The notes: generated by a model not told the origin, from the letters alone. A stretch of DNA of 64,000 nt from Paractinoplanes ferrugineus (GCF_016862195.1 NZ_BOMM01000001.1:372001-436000), one strand, 5' to 3'. Positions 1-8,082 are shown, counted from the first letter of the stretch. A program made the numbers and translations.

Positions 1-137
1 GCTCCGAGGTGAAGCGCCCGTCGATGCTGGACTGCACCGTGACCGCGGTCGAGGGGCGCGCCGTCGCCGCGACGGTGGCCGGCCACGTGGTCCCGATCGC
101 CCGAGGCGAGATCGTCGTCCCCCCGTTCGTCGGCTGA
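1..137 (+). CDS. PhzF-family epimerase/isomerase, C-terminal fragment
   Basis: Only the last 44 codons are present, in the frame starting at base 3 and ending with TGA at 135-137. The visible tail has an RPS motif (residues 5-7 of the fragment), then alternating strands and a G-x-V-V-x-I-x-x-G-x-I-V-V-P-P ending. This resembles the C-terminal strand region of PhzF/diaminopimelate-epimerase-fold proteins, where the RPS and GG-x-AV-x-V-x-x-G segments are conserved. The catalytic half lies outside the window, so substrate cannot be judged. The family call rests on a short tail and is moderate; another epimerase-fold protein is the main alternative. Confidence 0.5.
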   Translation, partial: SEVKRPSMLDCTVTAVEGRAVAATVAGHVVPIARGEIVVPPFVG

Positions 138-155
138 TCTCCGCCCGGTGACCGG

Positions 156-653
156 TCAGGAGCGACGCACCCGGTGCAGCTTGAACGGCTTGCGGGTCTG
201 GTTGCGGGCCGGGGTCTGCCGGGGGACGGCGGCGCCGGAGTCGGTGGGCAGGTCGGGTGAAGCCAGCGGCGCGTGCTGCTCCGGCGGGGTCAGCCGGACG
301 ATCGCGCAACCCGCCGCGGCCCACCGGGCCACCAGCTCGTCGAACGTGCCGGAGGCGTTGAGTCGCTTCTGCGCGAGTTGCGGGGCAACCGTCGTCCATT
401 CCTCGGAACCGGGCTGGAGACGGGTCACCGCCATGTCGCTGACCACGATCAGGCCGCCGTTGTCACCGCGCAGGCGCACCGACGCCGTGCTCGCCTCGGC
501 GAGGCCCGGGGCGTATTGCTCACCGGGCCCGCTGACCACGATCAGCGAGCCCTCCAGCGGCATGCACCAGAGCCCGAGCGCCGGCCCGTCCCCGATCGAG
601 ACCCAGGCCAGCGCCGCCTTCTTCAGTGCCTCATCCAAGACCGCAGACGTCAC
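156..653 (-). CDS. Conserved actinobacterial protein of unknown function
   Basis: 165 residues, no signal peptide or membrane segment. The N-terminal ~110 residues alternate short beta-type stretches (a GLWCMPLEG segment near 27-35, GGLIVVSD near 66-73) with a helix near 120; this could be a small split-barrel like those of pyridoxamine-phosphate-oxidase relatives, but no cofactor motif is visible. The C-terminal ~40 residues are Pro/Arg rich, basic and probably disordered. The gene starts 4 bases after the HAD hydrolase stop on the same strand, so the two are almost certainly cotranscribed. I do not recognise the function. Confidence 0.7.
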   Translation of the reverse strand: MTSAVLDEALKKAALAWVSIGDGPALGLWCMPLEGSLIVVSGPGEQYAPGLAEASTASVRLRGDNGGLIVVSDMAVTRLQPGSEEWTTVAPQLAQKRLNASGTFDELVARWAAAGCAIVRLTPPEQHAPLASPDLPTDSGAAVPRQTPARNQTRKPFKLHRVRRS

Positions 654-657
654 CGCA

Positions 658-1368
658 TCAGGCTACCGGCTGCGACGCCGGCTGCAGACTGTCGATCAAG
701 CCGATCACCTCGGAAAGCGACCGCACGGTGCGCCCGGCGAAGTTGGTGTCCGAGTCGAAGACCAGGTGACGGGCCAGGTCGGGGGCGGCCAGCCGGACCG
801 GTGTCATGCCGACCGCGGCGGCTCCGGTGAGCTCGTGACTGCCGCCGTCCCCGACGTACAGGCATTCGGCCGGGCGGACTGCTAGCTCATCGCAGGCGGC
901 CAGGTAGATGCGCGGGTCTGGCTTGCAGACCCCCTGGCGTACGGAATAGATCGTCGCGTCGAGCAGCGGCGCGACCGGCAGACTCGGCAGGAAGGCCGGC
1001 AGTTCGTGGGTGCAGTCGCTGATCACCGCGGTGGCGAGGCCGCGCCGCTGGAGGGCGGTGAGCACGCTGACCGCATCGGAGCGCAGCCGGGTGTCGGCCC
1101 GCAACGCGTTGATCCGGGCCGGCACCCCGGCTCGGACCTGCGACGCCCGGGGCCGCCCGCCGGCCTGCTCGATGACCCACCGTAGGGTGGCTTCCGCGTT
1201 GCCGTACCGGCCCCGGGCCCGCGCCCGGAAGGTGCGGTCGAGCACGCCGCGCACCGCTTCCGGGTCGACGCCGAGGGATCGGGCGATCTCGGCGTGCTGT
1301 GGTCCGCGTTGGACCGCGCGGGTCAACGTGCCAAAAAAGTCAAACACGACCGCACGGTATGCGGGCAT
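658..1368 (-). CDS. HAD-superfamily hydrolase
   Basis: 236 residues. Motif I is seen at the N-terminus as DFFGTLT (residues 10-16), with the nucleophile Asp and the second acid position replaced by Gly-Thr, as usual for HAD subfamily I phosphatases. Motif II appears as the VISDC stretch around 115, motif III as the CKPDPRIY lysine near 148-155, and motif IV as YVGDG near 171. A helical cap lies between motifs I and II. These enzymes remove phosphate from small metabolites through an aspartyl-phosphate; the substrate is not predictable. The ATG at 1366-1368 directly precedes the hydrophobic first strand. It leads a two-gene operon with the 165-residue protein and diverges from the EamA transporter. 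Confidence 0.88.
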   Translation of the reverse strand: MPAYRAVVFDFFGTLTRAVQRGPQHAEIARSLGVDPEAVRGVLDRTFRARARGRYGNAEATLRWVIEQAGGRPRASQVRAGVPARINALRADTRLRSDAVSVLTALQRRGLATAVISDCTHELPAFLPSLPVAPLLDATIYSVRQGVCKPDPRIYLAACDELAVRPAECLYVGDGGSHELTGAAAVGMTPVRLAAPDLARHLVFDSDTNFAGRTVRSLSEVIGLIDSLQPASQPVA

Positions 1369-1504
1369 GGTAAATCAGCCTCCCGGGCATCGGATGGTTC
1401 AAAAAGGGCGAAGAAGCGTTGGCGACTGTAGTCGCCACGTTACTTTCCGTTCAATAGCAGTCGATAAATGTGCTGAACAACTCTGCAAGAAGCGACGGCC
1501 GGGG
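1369..1504. promoter_or_regulatory. Divergent promoter region with an 18-bp inverted repeat
   Basis: The 136-base gap between the divergent HAD and EamA genes contains TGGCGACT-GT-AGTCGCCA at 1420-1437, an inverted repeat with perfect 8-base arms and a 2-base spacer. A repeat of this size and tight spacing fits a dimeric repressor site better than a terminator, since there is no T run and no gene ends here. It could control both genes. The regulator is unknown. Confidence 0.45.
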
Positions 1505-2416
1505 ATGAATGCTCGCTCACCACGCGTACTGACGGCGTTTTCCCTGGTAGTGGCGGTTCTGGCAGTCTCCTCCTCGGGGCCGCTCATCGCTTTCGCGACC
1601 GCTCCGGCACTGGCTATCGCCTTCTGGCGAAACGGACTGGCCACGGTGGTGCTGACCCCGGTCACCCTCGGCCGCCGCCGCGGCGAGCTCACCGGCGGCG
1701 GCCGGCGTGCGCTGACCTTCTGCCTGCTGGCCGGCGTCGCCCTGGCCGCGCACTTCGCCACCTGGATGCCGAGCGTCCAGCTGGGCTCGGTGGCCACCGC
1801 CACCGCGCTCGGCGCCACCCAGCCGGTGTGGCAGGGCCTGATCGCCGCCGGCCAGGGCCGTCGTCCCTCGACCGCGGGCTGGATCGGCATCGCACTGGCG
1901 GTCGGGGGGGCCGCCTGGACCACCGGCCTCGACGTCGGCGTCTCCGGCACGGCCGTACTCGCCGACGTGCTCGCCGTGTTCGGAGCGATCTTCGCCGCGG
2001 TCTACACGGCGCTCGGCGAGCAGGCCCGCGCGACGTTGAGCACCACCACGTACACCTGGATCTGTTATGGGTCCTGCGCGGTTCTGCTGCTTCTGGTCTG
2101 CCTGATCGGCGGGGTACGGCTGGGCGGTTACGACAATCGGACCTGGGCGGCGATCCTGGCCCTGGTGGCGGGCGCCCAACTGCTCGGCCATTCGATGTTC
2201 AACTACGCCCTGCAGCGCACCTCGGCGACGACGGTGAGCGTGTTGATCCTGCTCGAGGTTCCCGGCGCGGCCCTGCTGGCCTGGCTCTGGCTCGGTCAGC
2301 AGCCGCGAGTCGACGCACTGCCCGGCCTGGGCCTGCTCCTGGCCGGCGTGGTGGTGGTCATCCTCGGCGCCACCAGGGCAAACCGGCCGGTGGTCGACCC
2401 CGCCCGCACCGACTGA
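1505..2416 (+). CDS. EamA/DMT-family transporter
   Basis: 303 residues from the ATG at 1505, chosen because it begins directly before the first hydrophobic helix; the frame is open further upstream but that part lies antisense to the HAD gene. About ten transmembrane segments fill the whole length in two repeated EamA halves (roughly residues 6-145 and 155-290), each with the small-residue-rich helices typical of the drug/metabolite transporter superfamily. Such proteins export amino acids, drugs or metabolites across the cytoplasmic membrane; the substrate cannot be assigned. The C-terminus is a short charged tail. Divergently transcribed from the HAD gene. Confidence 0.88.
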   Translation: MNARSPRVLTAFSLVVAVLAVSSSGPLIAFATAPALAIAFWRNGLATVVLTPVTLGRRRGELTGGGRRALTFCLLAGVALAAHFATWMPSVQLGSVATATALGATQPVWQGLIAAGQGRRPSTAGWIGIALAVGGAAWTTGLDVGVSGTAVLADVLAVFGAIFAAVYTALGEQARATLSTTTYTWICYGSCAVLLLLVCLIGGVRLGGYDNRTWAAILALVAGAQLLGHSMFNYALQRTSATTVSVLILLEVPGAALLAWLWLGQQPRVDALPGLGLLLAGVVVVILGATRANRPVVDPARTD

Positions 2417-2493
2417 CGCCCGGCTCGTTCGTTGAACTGATCGGGGCGCTGGTTGGCGGCCGCGGTCGGGGGCGGGTAGATAGGGGGCATGCG

Positions 2494-3144
2494 ATGTATC
2501 GCGATCGATTGCGGATCGGGCCGGGTCTGGTGCTCGGGATGGCTCTCATGATCGGCGGGTGTGGCGACCCCGGCGACGGCGAGATCGTCGACTCCCCGGG
2601 CCTGACCGGAGGCTGGAGCACAGCCGGCTGCGCGGTCGAGCGCACGCCCGAGCAGGTCACGATGGGCGGTGTCACCATGCCGACCACGCCGGCCAAGCTC
2701 GAGGCCGTGATGGGCCGCATCGAGGAGGCCGGCCGGTCCCGGTTCGCCGACAGCTACGCCGGCATCGAAGTCGACCAGGAGCGGGTGCGGGCCGTCGTCT
2801 ACCGGGTGCCGTCCGGCGCTTTCGACGACGTCATCCGCAAGGTGGCCGAGGACACCTGCGTCCTCGTCCAGGACGCCGACCACACCGCCACGTCCCTGGC
2901 CGTCTGGCACGACCGCATCCTGGCCGACCTGCCGTACTGGGGCCACCAGAACGTCTCGATCGTCAGCCTCGGCGCCCGCCACGACGGCAGCGGCGTCGAG
3001 ATCGGCACCGTCGACCCGCTCAAGGCCCGGACGGCGCTGCTCGCCCGGTACGGCTCGCGGGCGCCGCTGGTCTTCGTCCCGGCCGACCCGGTCCGCCCGC
3101 TGCCCTCGCCCACCAGCCGGATCGCGCCCCCACCCGGTTCGTGA
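2494..3144 (+). CDS. Predicted lipoprotein of unknown function
   Basis: 216 residues. The N-terminus has basic residues, a hydrophobic stretch (about 9-21) and a lipobox ending in Cys23 (MIGGC), so the mature protein should be lipid-anchored on the outer face of the membrane. The rest is soluble, with a second cysteine pair candidate at CAV and DTC, which could form a disulphide. The ATG at 2494 is preceded by a GGGGG purine run about 8 bases upstream. No catalytic motif was recognised. It stands alone between the EamA transporter and a convergent DUF4190 gene. Confidence 0.78.
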   Translation: MYRDRLRIGPGLVLGMALMIGGCGDPGDGEIVDSPGLTGGWSTAGCAVERTPEQVTMGGVTMPTTPAKLEAVMGRIEEAGRSRFADSYAGIEVDQERVRAVVYRVPSGAFDDVIRKVAEDTCVLVQDADHTATSLAVWHDRILADLPYWGHQNVSIVSLGARHDGSGVEIGTVDPLKARTALLARYGSRAPLVFVPADPVRPLPSPTSRIAPPPGS

Positions 3145-3183
3145 CCTGATTCGGGGGAGTGGCAGCTCCCCGGGGCGACGGCG

Positions 3184-3615
3184 TCAGGAGAAACCGCCGC
3201 CGGCCACGCCGTAGATCACGATGGCGGCGATCGCGGCGACGGCGATGCCGCTGATCGTCCAGCCGACGATGATGCCGGCCAGTGCCATGCCGGCACCGTT
3301 GTTGCCGTTGTGCTTGATCCGGCTGCGGGCGACGTGGCCGAGGATCGCACCGACGATGCCGAGCAGCGCCCCGAAGCCGTAGAGGCAGATGCCGAGCACC
3401 GCCGCGCACGAGACCACCAGCGACGCGATGGCCAGGCCCTCGGTCTCCCGCGGCGGCTGATAACCGTACGGGTAGGCCGACGGTTGGTAGTAGGCCGGCT
3501 GGGCGTACGGGTCCGGCGGCATCGGGGCCGACATCGGCGGCATCGGCGGCTGATAGGGGTCCGGGGGCGGCGGCGTCGGGTTCGACGGCTGGTACGGCTG
3601 GTAGGGGTCGGTCAT
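3184..3615 (-). CDS. DUF4190-domain membrane protein with Pro/Tyr-rich N-terminus
   Basis: 143 residues. The first ~55 residues are built of short Pro, Tyr and Gln motifs (repeated PYQP) and are probably disordered on the cytoplasmic side. Two hydrophobic segments follow (about 62-90 and 108-138), separated by a small basic loop containing LGHVARSRIK, the hallmark of DUF4190 proteins. The ATG at 3613-3615 has an upstream GGAGG-type purine run. Function is not established for the family; it recurs in actinobacteria near envelope genes. A second member lies at 4694-5164, on the far side of the SDR gene, suggesting an old duplication. Confidence 0.85.
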   Translation of the reverse strand: MTDPYQPYQPSNPTPPPPDPYQPPMPPMSAPMPPDPYAQPAYYQPSAYPYGYQPPRETEGLAIASLVVSCAAVLGICLYGFGALLGIVGAILGHVARSRIKHNGNNGAGMALAGIIVGWTISGIAVAAIAAIVIYGVAGGGFS

Positions 3616-3890
3616 CGGGTCCTCCGTGCGGTTTCTGCGAAGTCACTGTAAACAAGCAGGTCTCGTGCGCCACGGGGGTGCGATGTTTGCCCTTGCCCAA
3701 CTGACCGGGCAGGATCGCTCGCATGGTCTTCGACGCCCGCTCCTCCAGCGGAAGCCGTTCCCGCCGCGACGCGACTCGACCGGCCGCCGGTCGACGGCCG
3801 CGCGCCAGCTCCGCCGAGGCAGCGGATCCCGCCCTCACGGAGGCATCCGAATCCGCCCTCGCCGAGGCCGGCGACCCGGACGAGGCTCCG

Positions 3891-4652
3891 GTGACGCTCC
3901 GCCTCGACGGGAAGGTCGCGCTGGTCACGGGGGCGGGCAGCCCCGACGGCATCGGTTACGCGACCGCTCGCCGCCTGCGTGACCTCGGCGCCCGGGTGGC
4001 GATCGTCTCGACCACCCGGCGCATTCACGAACGGGCCGCCGAGCTGGGTGTCACCGGTTTCGTGGCCGACCTGACCGACGAGGCCGAGGTGGGTGCGCTC
4101 GCCGACGCGATCGTCGACCAGCTCGGTGACGTCGAAGTGCTCGTCAACAACGCGGGCCTGGCGAGCCGGGCCTCGCCCGAGGTGCTCCGCCCGGTGTCGC
4201 AGCTGACCTACGACGAGTGGAAGTCGGAGATCGACCGCAACCTCAGCACCGCGTTCCTGTGCAGTCGTGCTTTCCAGGGCGGCATGGCGGAGCAGGGCTG
4301 GGGTCGCATCGTCAACCTCGCGGCCACCGCCGGCCCGGTGAACGCGCTGCCCACCGAGGCGGCCTACGCGGCGGCCAAGGCGGGCGTCGTCGGCCTCACC
4401 CGGGCCTTGGCGATGGAGCTGGTCGCCGACGGCGTCAACGTCAACTGTGTGGCGCCCGGCACGATCTACACGGCCGCGTCCACCGTGACGGAGATCAAAC
4501 AGGGTCTGGGTACGCCGATCGGCCGTCCCGGAGCGCCGGACGAGGTCGCGGCCGCGATCGCGTTCCTCTGCTCGCCGGCGGCGTCCTACATCACCGGCCA
4601 GATGCTCGTCGTCGACGGTGGCAACAGCGTGCGCGAGGCGGAGTTCCGCTGA
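3891..4652 (+). CDS. Short-chain dehydrogenase/reductase (3-oxoacyl-ACP reductase-like)
   Basis: 253 residues from GTG 3891, the start that gives normal SDR length and places the first strand at [14 protein letters not shown] run lies 5 bases upstream. The frame stays open back to an ATG at 3723, which would add 56 Ser/Arg/Ala-rich residues; that longer form cannot be excluded. Classical SDR features are visible: the [10 protein letters not shown] dinucleotide loop, an NNAG motif, and a catalytic set N...S/T...YAAAK (Tyr and Lys in AAYAAAKAG). The C-terminus ends with the [11 protein letters not shown] motif typical of FabG-like enzymes. Expected reaction is NAD(P)H-dependent reduction of a keto group or its reverse; the substrate is unknown. 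Confidence 0.9.
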   Translation: MTLRLDGKVALVTGAGSPDGIGYATARRLRDLGARVAIVSTTRRIHERAAELGVTGFVADLTDEAEVGALADAIVDQLGDVEVLVNNAGLASRASPEVLRPVSQLTYDEWKSEIDRNLSTAFLCSRAFQGGMAEQGWGRIVNLAATAGPVNALPTEAAYAAAKAGVVGLTRALAMELVADGVNVNCVAPGTIYTAASTVTEIKQGLGTPIGRPGAPDEVAAAIAFLCSPAASYITGQMLVVDGGNSVREAEFR

Positions 4653-4693
4653 TCTTCCGGAGAGCCGGGCCGGCCCGGCTCTCCGCATCCGGA

Positions 4694-5164
4694 TCAGTAC
4701 GTGCTGCTGCTGTTGCTGACCGCGAAGGCGATGATGATGCCGTAGCCGATACAGACGAGCACCATCAAGCCGGTGAAGATGTAACCCAGCCAGAGACCGG
4801 CCGTGGCCAGGCCGTCGCCCTGCTCACCGCTCTGCCGGATCTGCTTCTTGGCGATGTGCCCGAGGATGATCGAGACCGGCGCGAAGATGAACGCGAACAC
4901 CAGGGCCAGGATCGCCATCGTGTTGGTGCCCGGCGTCTGCACGTAGACGGGCTGTCCATAGGGGCCCGGCTGACCGTACGGCGGCTGACCGTAGGGCGGC
5001 GGCTGACCGTAGGGCTGGCCGCTGGTGGGCGGCGGGTAGCCACCGGGCTGGCCGCTTATCGGGTCCGGCGCCGCGTTGTACGGCGTCGTGGGGTCGCTCG
5101 ACTGGCCGTACGGCTGGGCGGGCTGATATGGATCCGGCGTACCACCGGAGGGCGGGTATGTCAC
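4694..5164 (-). CDS. DUF4190-domain membrane protein with YGQP repeats
   Basis: 156 residues. The N-terminal ~78 residues contain five or more PYGQP-type repeats, low in charge and probably disordered. Two hydrophobic segments (about 82-105 and 121-150) flank the conserved loop LGHIAKKQIRQ, as in the DUF4190 gene at 3184-3615. The upstream sequence has a good GGAGG ribosome site just before the ATG. The gene is convergent with the SDR. Proline/tyrosine repeat tails of this type often mediate clustering or interactions, but here this is only inference. Confidence 0.85.
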   Translation of the reverse strand: MTYPPSGGTPDPYQPAQPYGQSSDPTTPYNAAPDPISGQPGGYPPPTSGQPYGQPPPYGQPPYGQPGPYGQPVYVQTPGTNTMAILALVFAFIFAPVSIILGHIAKKQIRQSGEQGDGLATAGLWLGYIFTGLMVLVCIGYGIIIAFAVSNSSSTY

Positions 5165-5222
5165 AGGGTCCTCCTACGTTTCCCGGCACCGTACTAGGCC
5201 GCGAGCAGGATAGGCGCCCCGG

Positions 5223-5630
5223 TCAGGGCAGTCTGCTGAGATTTCCCGCGGCCCGTTCGACAGCCAGACAACGATCTTCGATGTAGTCGATGTCGGCCTC
5301 CTCGGCCAGTCGCCGCGCCTCCGTCGAGAAGATGCCGCTCTGCAGCCACACCGCCGGTGCCTTGATCTCGATCGCCTGCCGGACCACGTCGACCGCGTCG
5401 CGCGCCGGCCGGAACACGTTGACGAGGTCGATCGGCTCGCCGATGTCGGCAAGCGTCGCAACCGCCGGCACTCCGAAGACCTCGTCGGCGAACGGGTTGA
5501 CCGGAATGATCCGCCAGCCGTGCCGCAGCATCTGCCGGGGCACGGTGTGAGCCGACTTGAAGGGGTCGCGTGAGGCGCCGACCACGGCGATGACGTTGGC
5601 CTCGGCCAGAATCTGCTGCGCATCCCTCAT
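5223..5630 (-). CDS. CoA-binding domain protein (YccU/YneT-like)
   Basis: 135 residues forming a single Rossmann-type CoA-binding domain. The IAVVGAS turn near residues 14-20 is the nucleotide-binding loop and IIPVNP near 41-46 is the second conserved stretch; AVWLQSGIFS near 93-102 matches the conserved WLQ-x-G segment. The family resembles the CoA-binding domain of succinyl-CoA synthetase but lacks the catalytic parts, so it probably binds CoA or a derivative without ligase activity. It starts 16 bases after the stop of the intein-containing radical SAM gene, so it may share its transcript. Confidence 0.87.
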   Translation of the reverse strand: MRDAQQILAEANVIAVVGASRDPFKSAHTVPRQMLRHGWRIIPVNPFADEVFGVPAVATLADIGEPIDLVNVFRPARDAVDVVRQAIEIKAPAVWLQSGIFSTEARRLAEEADIDYIEDRCLAVERAAGNLSRLP

Positions 5631-5646
5631 GGTCCGACTGTAGCCA

Positions 5647-7602
5647 TCACAACAGTGTCAGCTGCCGGTCCTCCCTCGTCGCGGGGGCGGCTTGCGTCGC
5701 CGGGGCGTCGACGGAACGGAGCTGCACCGGGTCGGGGCGGTGCAGGCCGTGTCGGCGGGCCGCCATGCGCACCCGCGCGCCGATCTCGTGCTGATAGGCC
5801 TGGGGCGAATAGGAACCGGAACCGAAGAGATCGCGGTAACGCGGCGCCAGCTCCGGATGGTTGCGGGTGAGCCAAGCTGCATACCACTCGCGGGCTCCCG
5901 GGCGCAGATGCAGCGGGATGGGCGTGACGCTGGTGGCGCCGGCTGCGGCGATGGCGGCCACCGTCTGGTCGATCGACTCCTCGCCGTCGGTCAGGCCGGG
6001 CAGGATCGGGGCCAGCAGAACGCCGATGTCGAAACCGGCGTCGGTGAGCCGCCGCACCACCTCGAGTCGTCGCCGCGGGCTCGGCGCACCCGACTCGACC
6101 GCCCGCCAGACCGTCTCGTCGACGAACCCGACCGAGACCGCGAGCCCGACCCGGGTCACCTCGGCTGCCTGTTGGAGCAGCTCGAGGTCGCGCAGGATGA
6201 GCGTGCCCTTGGTGAGGATCGAGAACGGGTTGGCGTGATCGCGCAGGGCCGCCAGGATCTCCGGCATCAGGCGATAGCGCCCCTCGGCGCGTTGGTAGAC
6301 GTCGACGTTGGTGCCCATCGCGATCGACGCACCCGACCACCGGGGCGCGGCCAGCTCGCGGCGGATCAGCTCGCCCGCGTTGACCTTCACCACGATCTTG
6401 GTGTCGAAGTCGCGGCCGGCGTCGAGGTCGAGATAGGTGTGCGTGTTGCGGGCGAAGCAGTTGTGGCTGACCACGCCGTCAGCGATGAAGTCGCCGGTGC
6501 CGGTGCTGATGTCGAACAGCGGCAGGGTCAGCCCGAGCTCCGCGATGTCGGCCACCGCCAGCTCGCGGCTGCTGCGCACGCCCACCCCGGAGGCATCGAG
6601 CGGCGCGCCGGCCGCCCCGGTAAGGTGCCGGAAACGCAGCGCAGCCCACAGGTCGCGGTCGAGCTCGACGGTGGCGGACCCGCCGGGCCGGGTGCGGACC
6701 GGGGCCCGACTGGGCAGGCCGAGCCGGGTGAGCGCGTCGGTGATCCGGCTCAGGAACTGCTGATCGCCGCTGGTGAAGGTGATCGCGAGCCGGTCGGCCT
6801 GCCCGGTGGAGCCGAACGCCCCGGCCAGGAAGCCCCGGAACCAGCCGCCGCTCGGCTGCTCGGGCCAGCGCAGCGCCTCGTGCAGCGGGATGTCTTCGAG
6901 GTAGGTGTCGGCGCGCACCCAGGCGTCGCCCTCGCGGGCCGCGCGGCCGCCGGAGGCATCGCCCCGCACGAGGCCGCACAGGAAGCCGGCTTGGTAGTCA
7001 GGAGACTCCTTGGGCGGCTCGGCGAAGTGGCCGACCCCGAACATCAGGTCGCCGACGGCGAGGGCCGGCAGGTGCGGCTCGGCCGGGCTGACGTGCCGCC
7101 AGCCGCGGTCGGTGAGGAACCTGTGGTCGCCGCTCGCGACCAGCCGGGTGCCGTCGGCCAGGGTGACCCGGAAGGCGGGTTTGCGCGTCTCCCAGTGGTC
7201 GAGGACGGTCGTGGGCACATAACGCCGGCAGGCGCCGGCCCCCATGGTGCCCATGATCGCGTCACCGGTGCGCAGCTCGGCGAGGGGACGGGTGGTGCCG
7301 TCGGCCAGCAGGATCGGAGTGTCCCCGGCCAGGCAGTAGGAGCACGCGTGCGAACAGCCGCGATAGGGGTTGATGGTCCACTGGAACGGCACCCGCGACT
7401 GGCCCGGGACCCGGTTGATCAGGCTCTTGGCCTCGATCTCGTAGAACGTCATGCCGGCGAAGCCAGGAGTGTCGAAGGTGCGGACGGTGGCGCCGGGCAG
7501 CGCCAGCGGCAGGGGTGGAGCCGCCGGCGCTGCCCTGTCGGGGAGCGAGTCGCCGTCGTGCCCTTGACCGCCCGAGGGGGCCGACAGGTTGGACCATCGC
7601 AT
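5647..7602 (-). CDS. Rv2578c-family radical SAM protein interrupted by an intein
   Basis: 651 residues before splicing. The host protein (residues 1-89 plus 382-651, about 359 residues after splicing) has the radical SAM cluster motif C-x3-C-x2-C. Cys83 and Cys87 lie before the intein and the third cysteine is Cys382, the first residue after it, so the iron-sulfur site can form only after splicing. Host landmarks include FQWTINPYRGC before the intein and a TIM-barrel-like remainder (ILTKGT, VGFVDE, PILPGLTD). Proteins of this family resemble spore photoproduct lyase and are suspected of acting on DNA damage, but the reaction is unproven. A perfect LexA box lies 10 bases upstream of the ATG, suggesting SOS control. 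Confidence 0.93.
   Translation of the reverse strand: MRWSNLSAPSGGQGHDGDSLPDRAAPAAPPLPLALPGATVRTFDTPGFAGMTFYEIEAKSLINRVPGQSRVPFQWTINPYRGCSHACSYCLAGDTPILLADGTTRPLAELRTGDAIMGTMGAGACRRYVPTTVLDHWETRKPAFRVTLADGTRLVASGDHRFLTDRGWRHVSPAEPHLPALAVGDLMFGVGHFAEPPKESPDYQAGFLCGLVRGDASGGRAAREGDAWVRADTYLEDIPLHEALRWPEQPSGGWFRGFLAGAFGSTGQADRLAITFTSGDQQFLSRITDALTRLGLPSRAPVRTRPGGSATVELDRDLWAALRFRHLTGAAGAPLDASGVGVRSSRELAVADIAELGLTLPLFDISTGTGDFIADGVVSHNCFARNTHTYLDLDAGRDFDTKIVVKVNAGELIRRELAAPRWSGASIAMGTNVDVYQRAEGRYRLMPEILAALRDHANPFSILTKGTLILRDLELLQQAAEVTRVGLAVSVGFVDETVWRAVESGAPSPRRRLEVVRRLTDAGFDIGVLLAPILPGLTDGEESIDQTVAAIAAAGATSVTPIPLHLRPGAREWYAAWLTRNHPELAPRYRDLFGSGSYSPQAYQHEIGARVRMAARRHGLHRPDPVQLRSVDAPATQAAPATREDRQLTLL
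6460..7335 (-). mobile_element. Intein with degenerate LAGLIDADG endonuclease domain
   Basis: 292 residues, host-protein positions 90-381. Splicing blocks are all visible: block A starts with Cys90 (CLAGDTPIL), block B contains SGDHRF near 158-162 with the conserved His, block F is PLFDISTGTGDFIADG near 361-376, and block G is VVSHN ending at Asn381, followed by Cys382 as the +1 nucleophile. Two LAGLIDADG-like helices are present: GFLCGLVRGD (206-215), which keeps the acidic residue, and GFLAGAFGSTG (257-267), in which the acid is lost. The endonuclease is therefore probably inactive or a nickase at best, while splicing should work. Confidence 0.9.
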
Positions 7603-7611
7603 GGCGAGAAT

Positions 7612-7627
7612 TCGAACACATGTTCGA
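7612..7627. promoter_or_regulatory. LexA (SOS) box upstream of the radical SAM gene
   Basis: TCGAACACATGTTCGA matches the actinobacterial LexA consensus TCGAAC-N4-GTTCGA in all twelve fixed positions. It lies 10 bases upstream of the radical SAM start codon on the minus strand, close enough that LexA would block promoter or early transcript. No other such box was noticed in the window. Confidence 0.8.
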
Positions 7628-7673
7628 TCTCGTTGTCCAGTCGATCGGGGCGTGTCGGCGGGCGGACAAAAAG

Positions 7674-7703
7674 CGGCCCGCGGACCGGATGGTCCGCGGG
7701 CCG
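7674..7703 (-). terminator. Intrinsic terminator of thioredoxin gene
   Basis: A perfect 13-base stem (7674-7686 with 7691-7703) closes a 4-base loop. On the minus strand it is followed by a five-T run, and it begins 16 bases after the thioredoxin stop codon. It separates trx from the LexA-controlled radical SAM gene downstream. Confidence 0.85.
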
Positions 7704-7719
7704 TCGCTTGGGGCCGAGC

Positions 7720-8082
7720 TCAGTGGCTGTGGGCCGCCAGCTGCTTGCGCACGTCGTCCATGTCGAGCTTCTCGACCTGCTCGATCAGGTTTTCCAGGGC
7801 CGACTCGGGCAGGGCGCCCGGCTGGGAGAAGACGATGACGCCGTCTCGGACGGCCATGATCGTCGGGATCGAGCGAATGTCGAACTTCGCGGCGAGCGCC
7901 TGCTCGGCCTCGGTGTCGACCTTGCCGAAGGTGATCTGCGGGTGCTTCTCCGAGGACCGCTCGTACGTCGGTGCGAAGCGAACGCACGGGCCGCACCAGC
8001 TGGCCCAGAAGTCGACCAGAACGATGCCGTCCTTGCTGGTCGCCTCGTCGAAGTTCTCTGCGGTCAGCGCAACCGTCGCCAT
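7720..8082 (-). CDS. trxA: Thioredoxin
   Basis: 120 residues from the ATG at 8080-8082, which has a GGAG ribosome site 5 bases upstream; the longer open frame up to 8175 would add a non-thioredoxin leader. The redox motif WCGPC is at residues 29-33, preceded by VDFWAS. The cis-proline is in SIPTI near residue 72. It is a cytosolic disulphide reductase that passes electrons from thioredoxin reductase to target proteins. The C-terminal ~15 residues extend slightly beyond the usual fold. It is a single-gene unit ended by the hairpin at 7674-7703. Confidence 0.92.
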   Translation of the reverse strand: MATVALTAENFDEATSKDGIVLVDFWASWCGPCVRFAPTYERSSEKHPQITFGKVDTEAEQALAAKFDIRSIPTIMAVRDGVIVFSQPGALPESALENLIEQVEKLDMDDVRKQLAAHSH

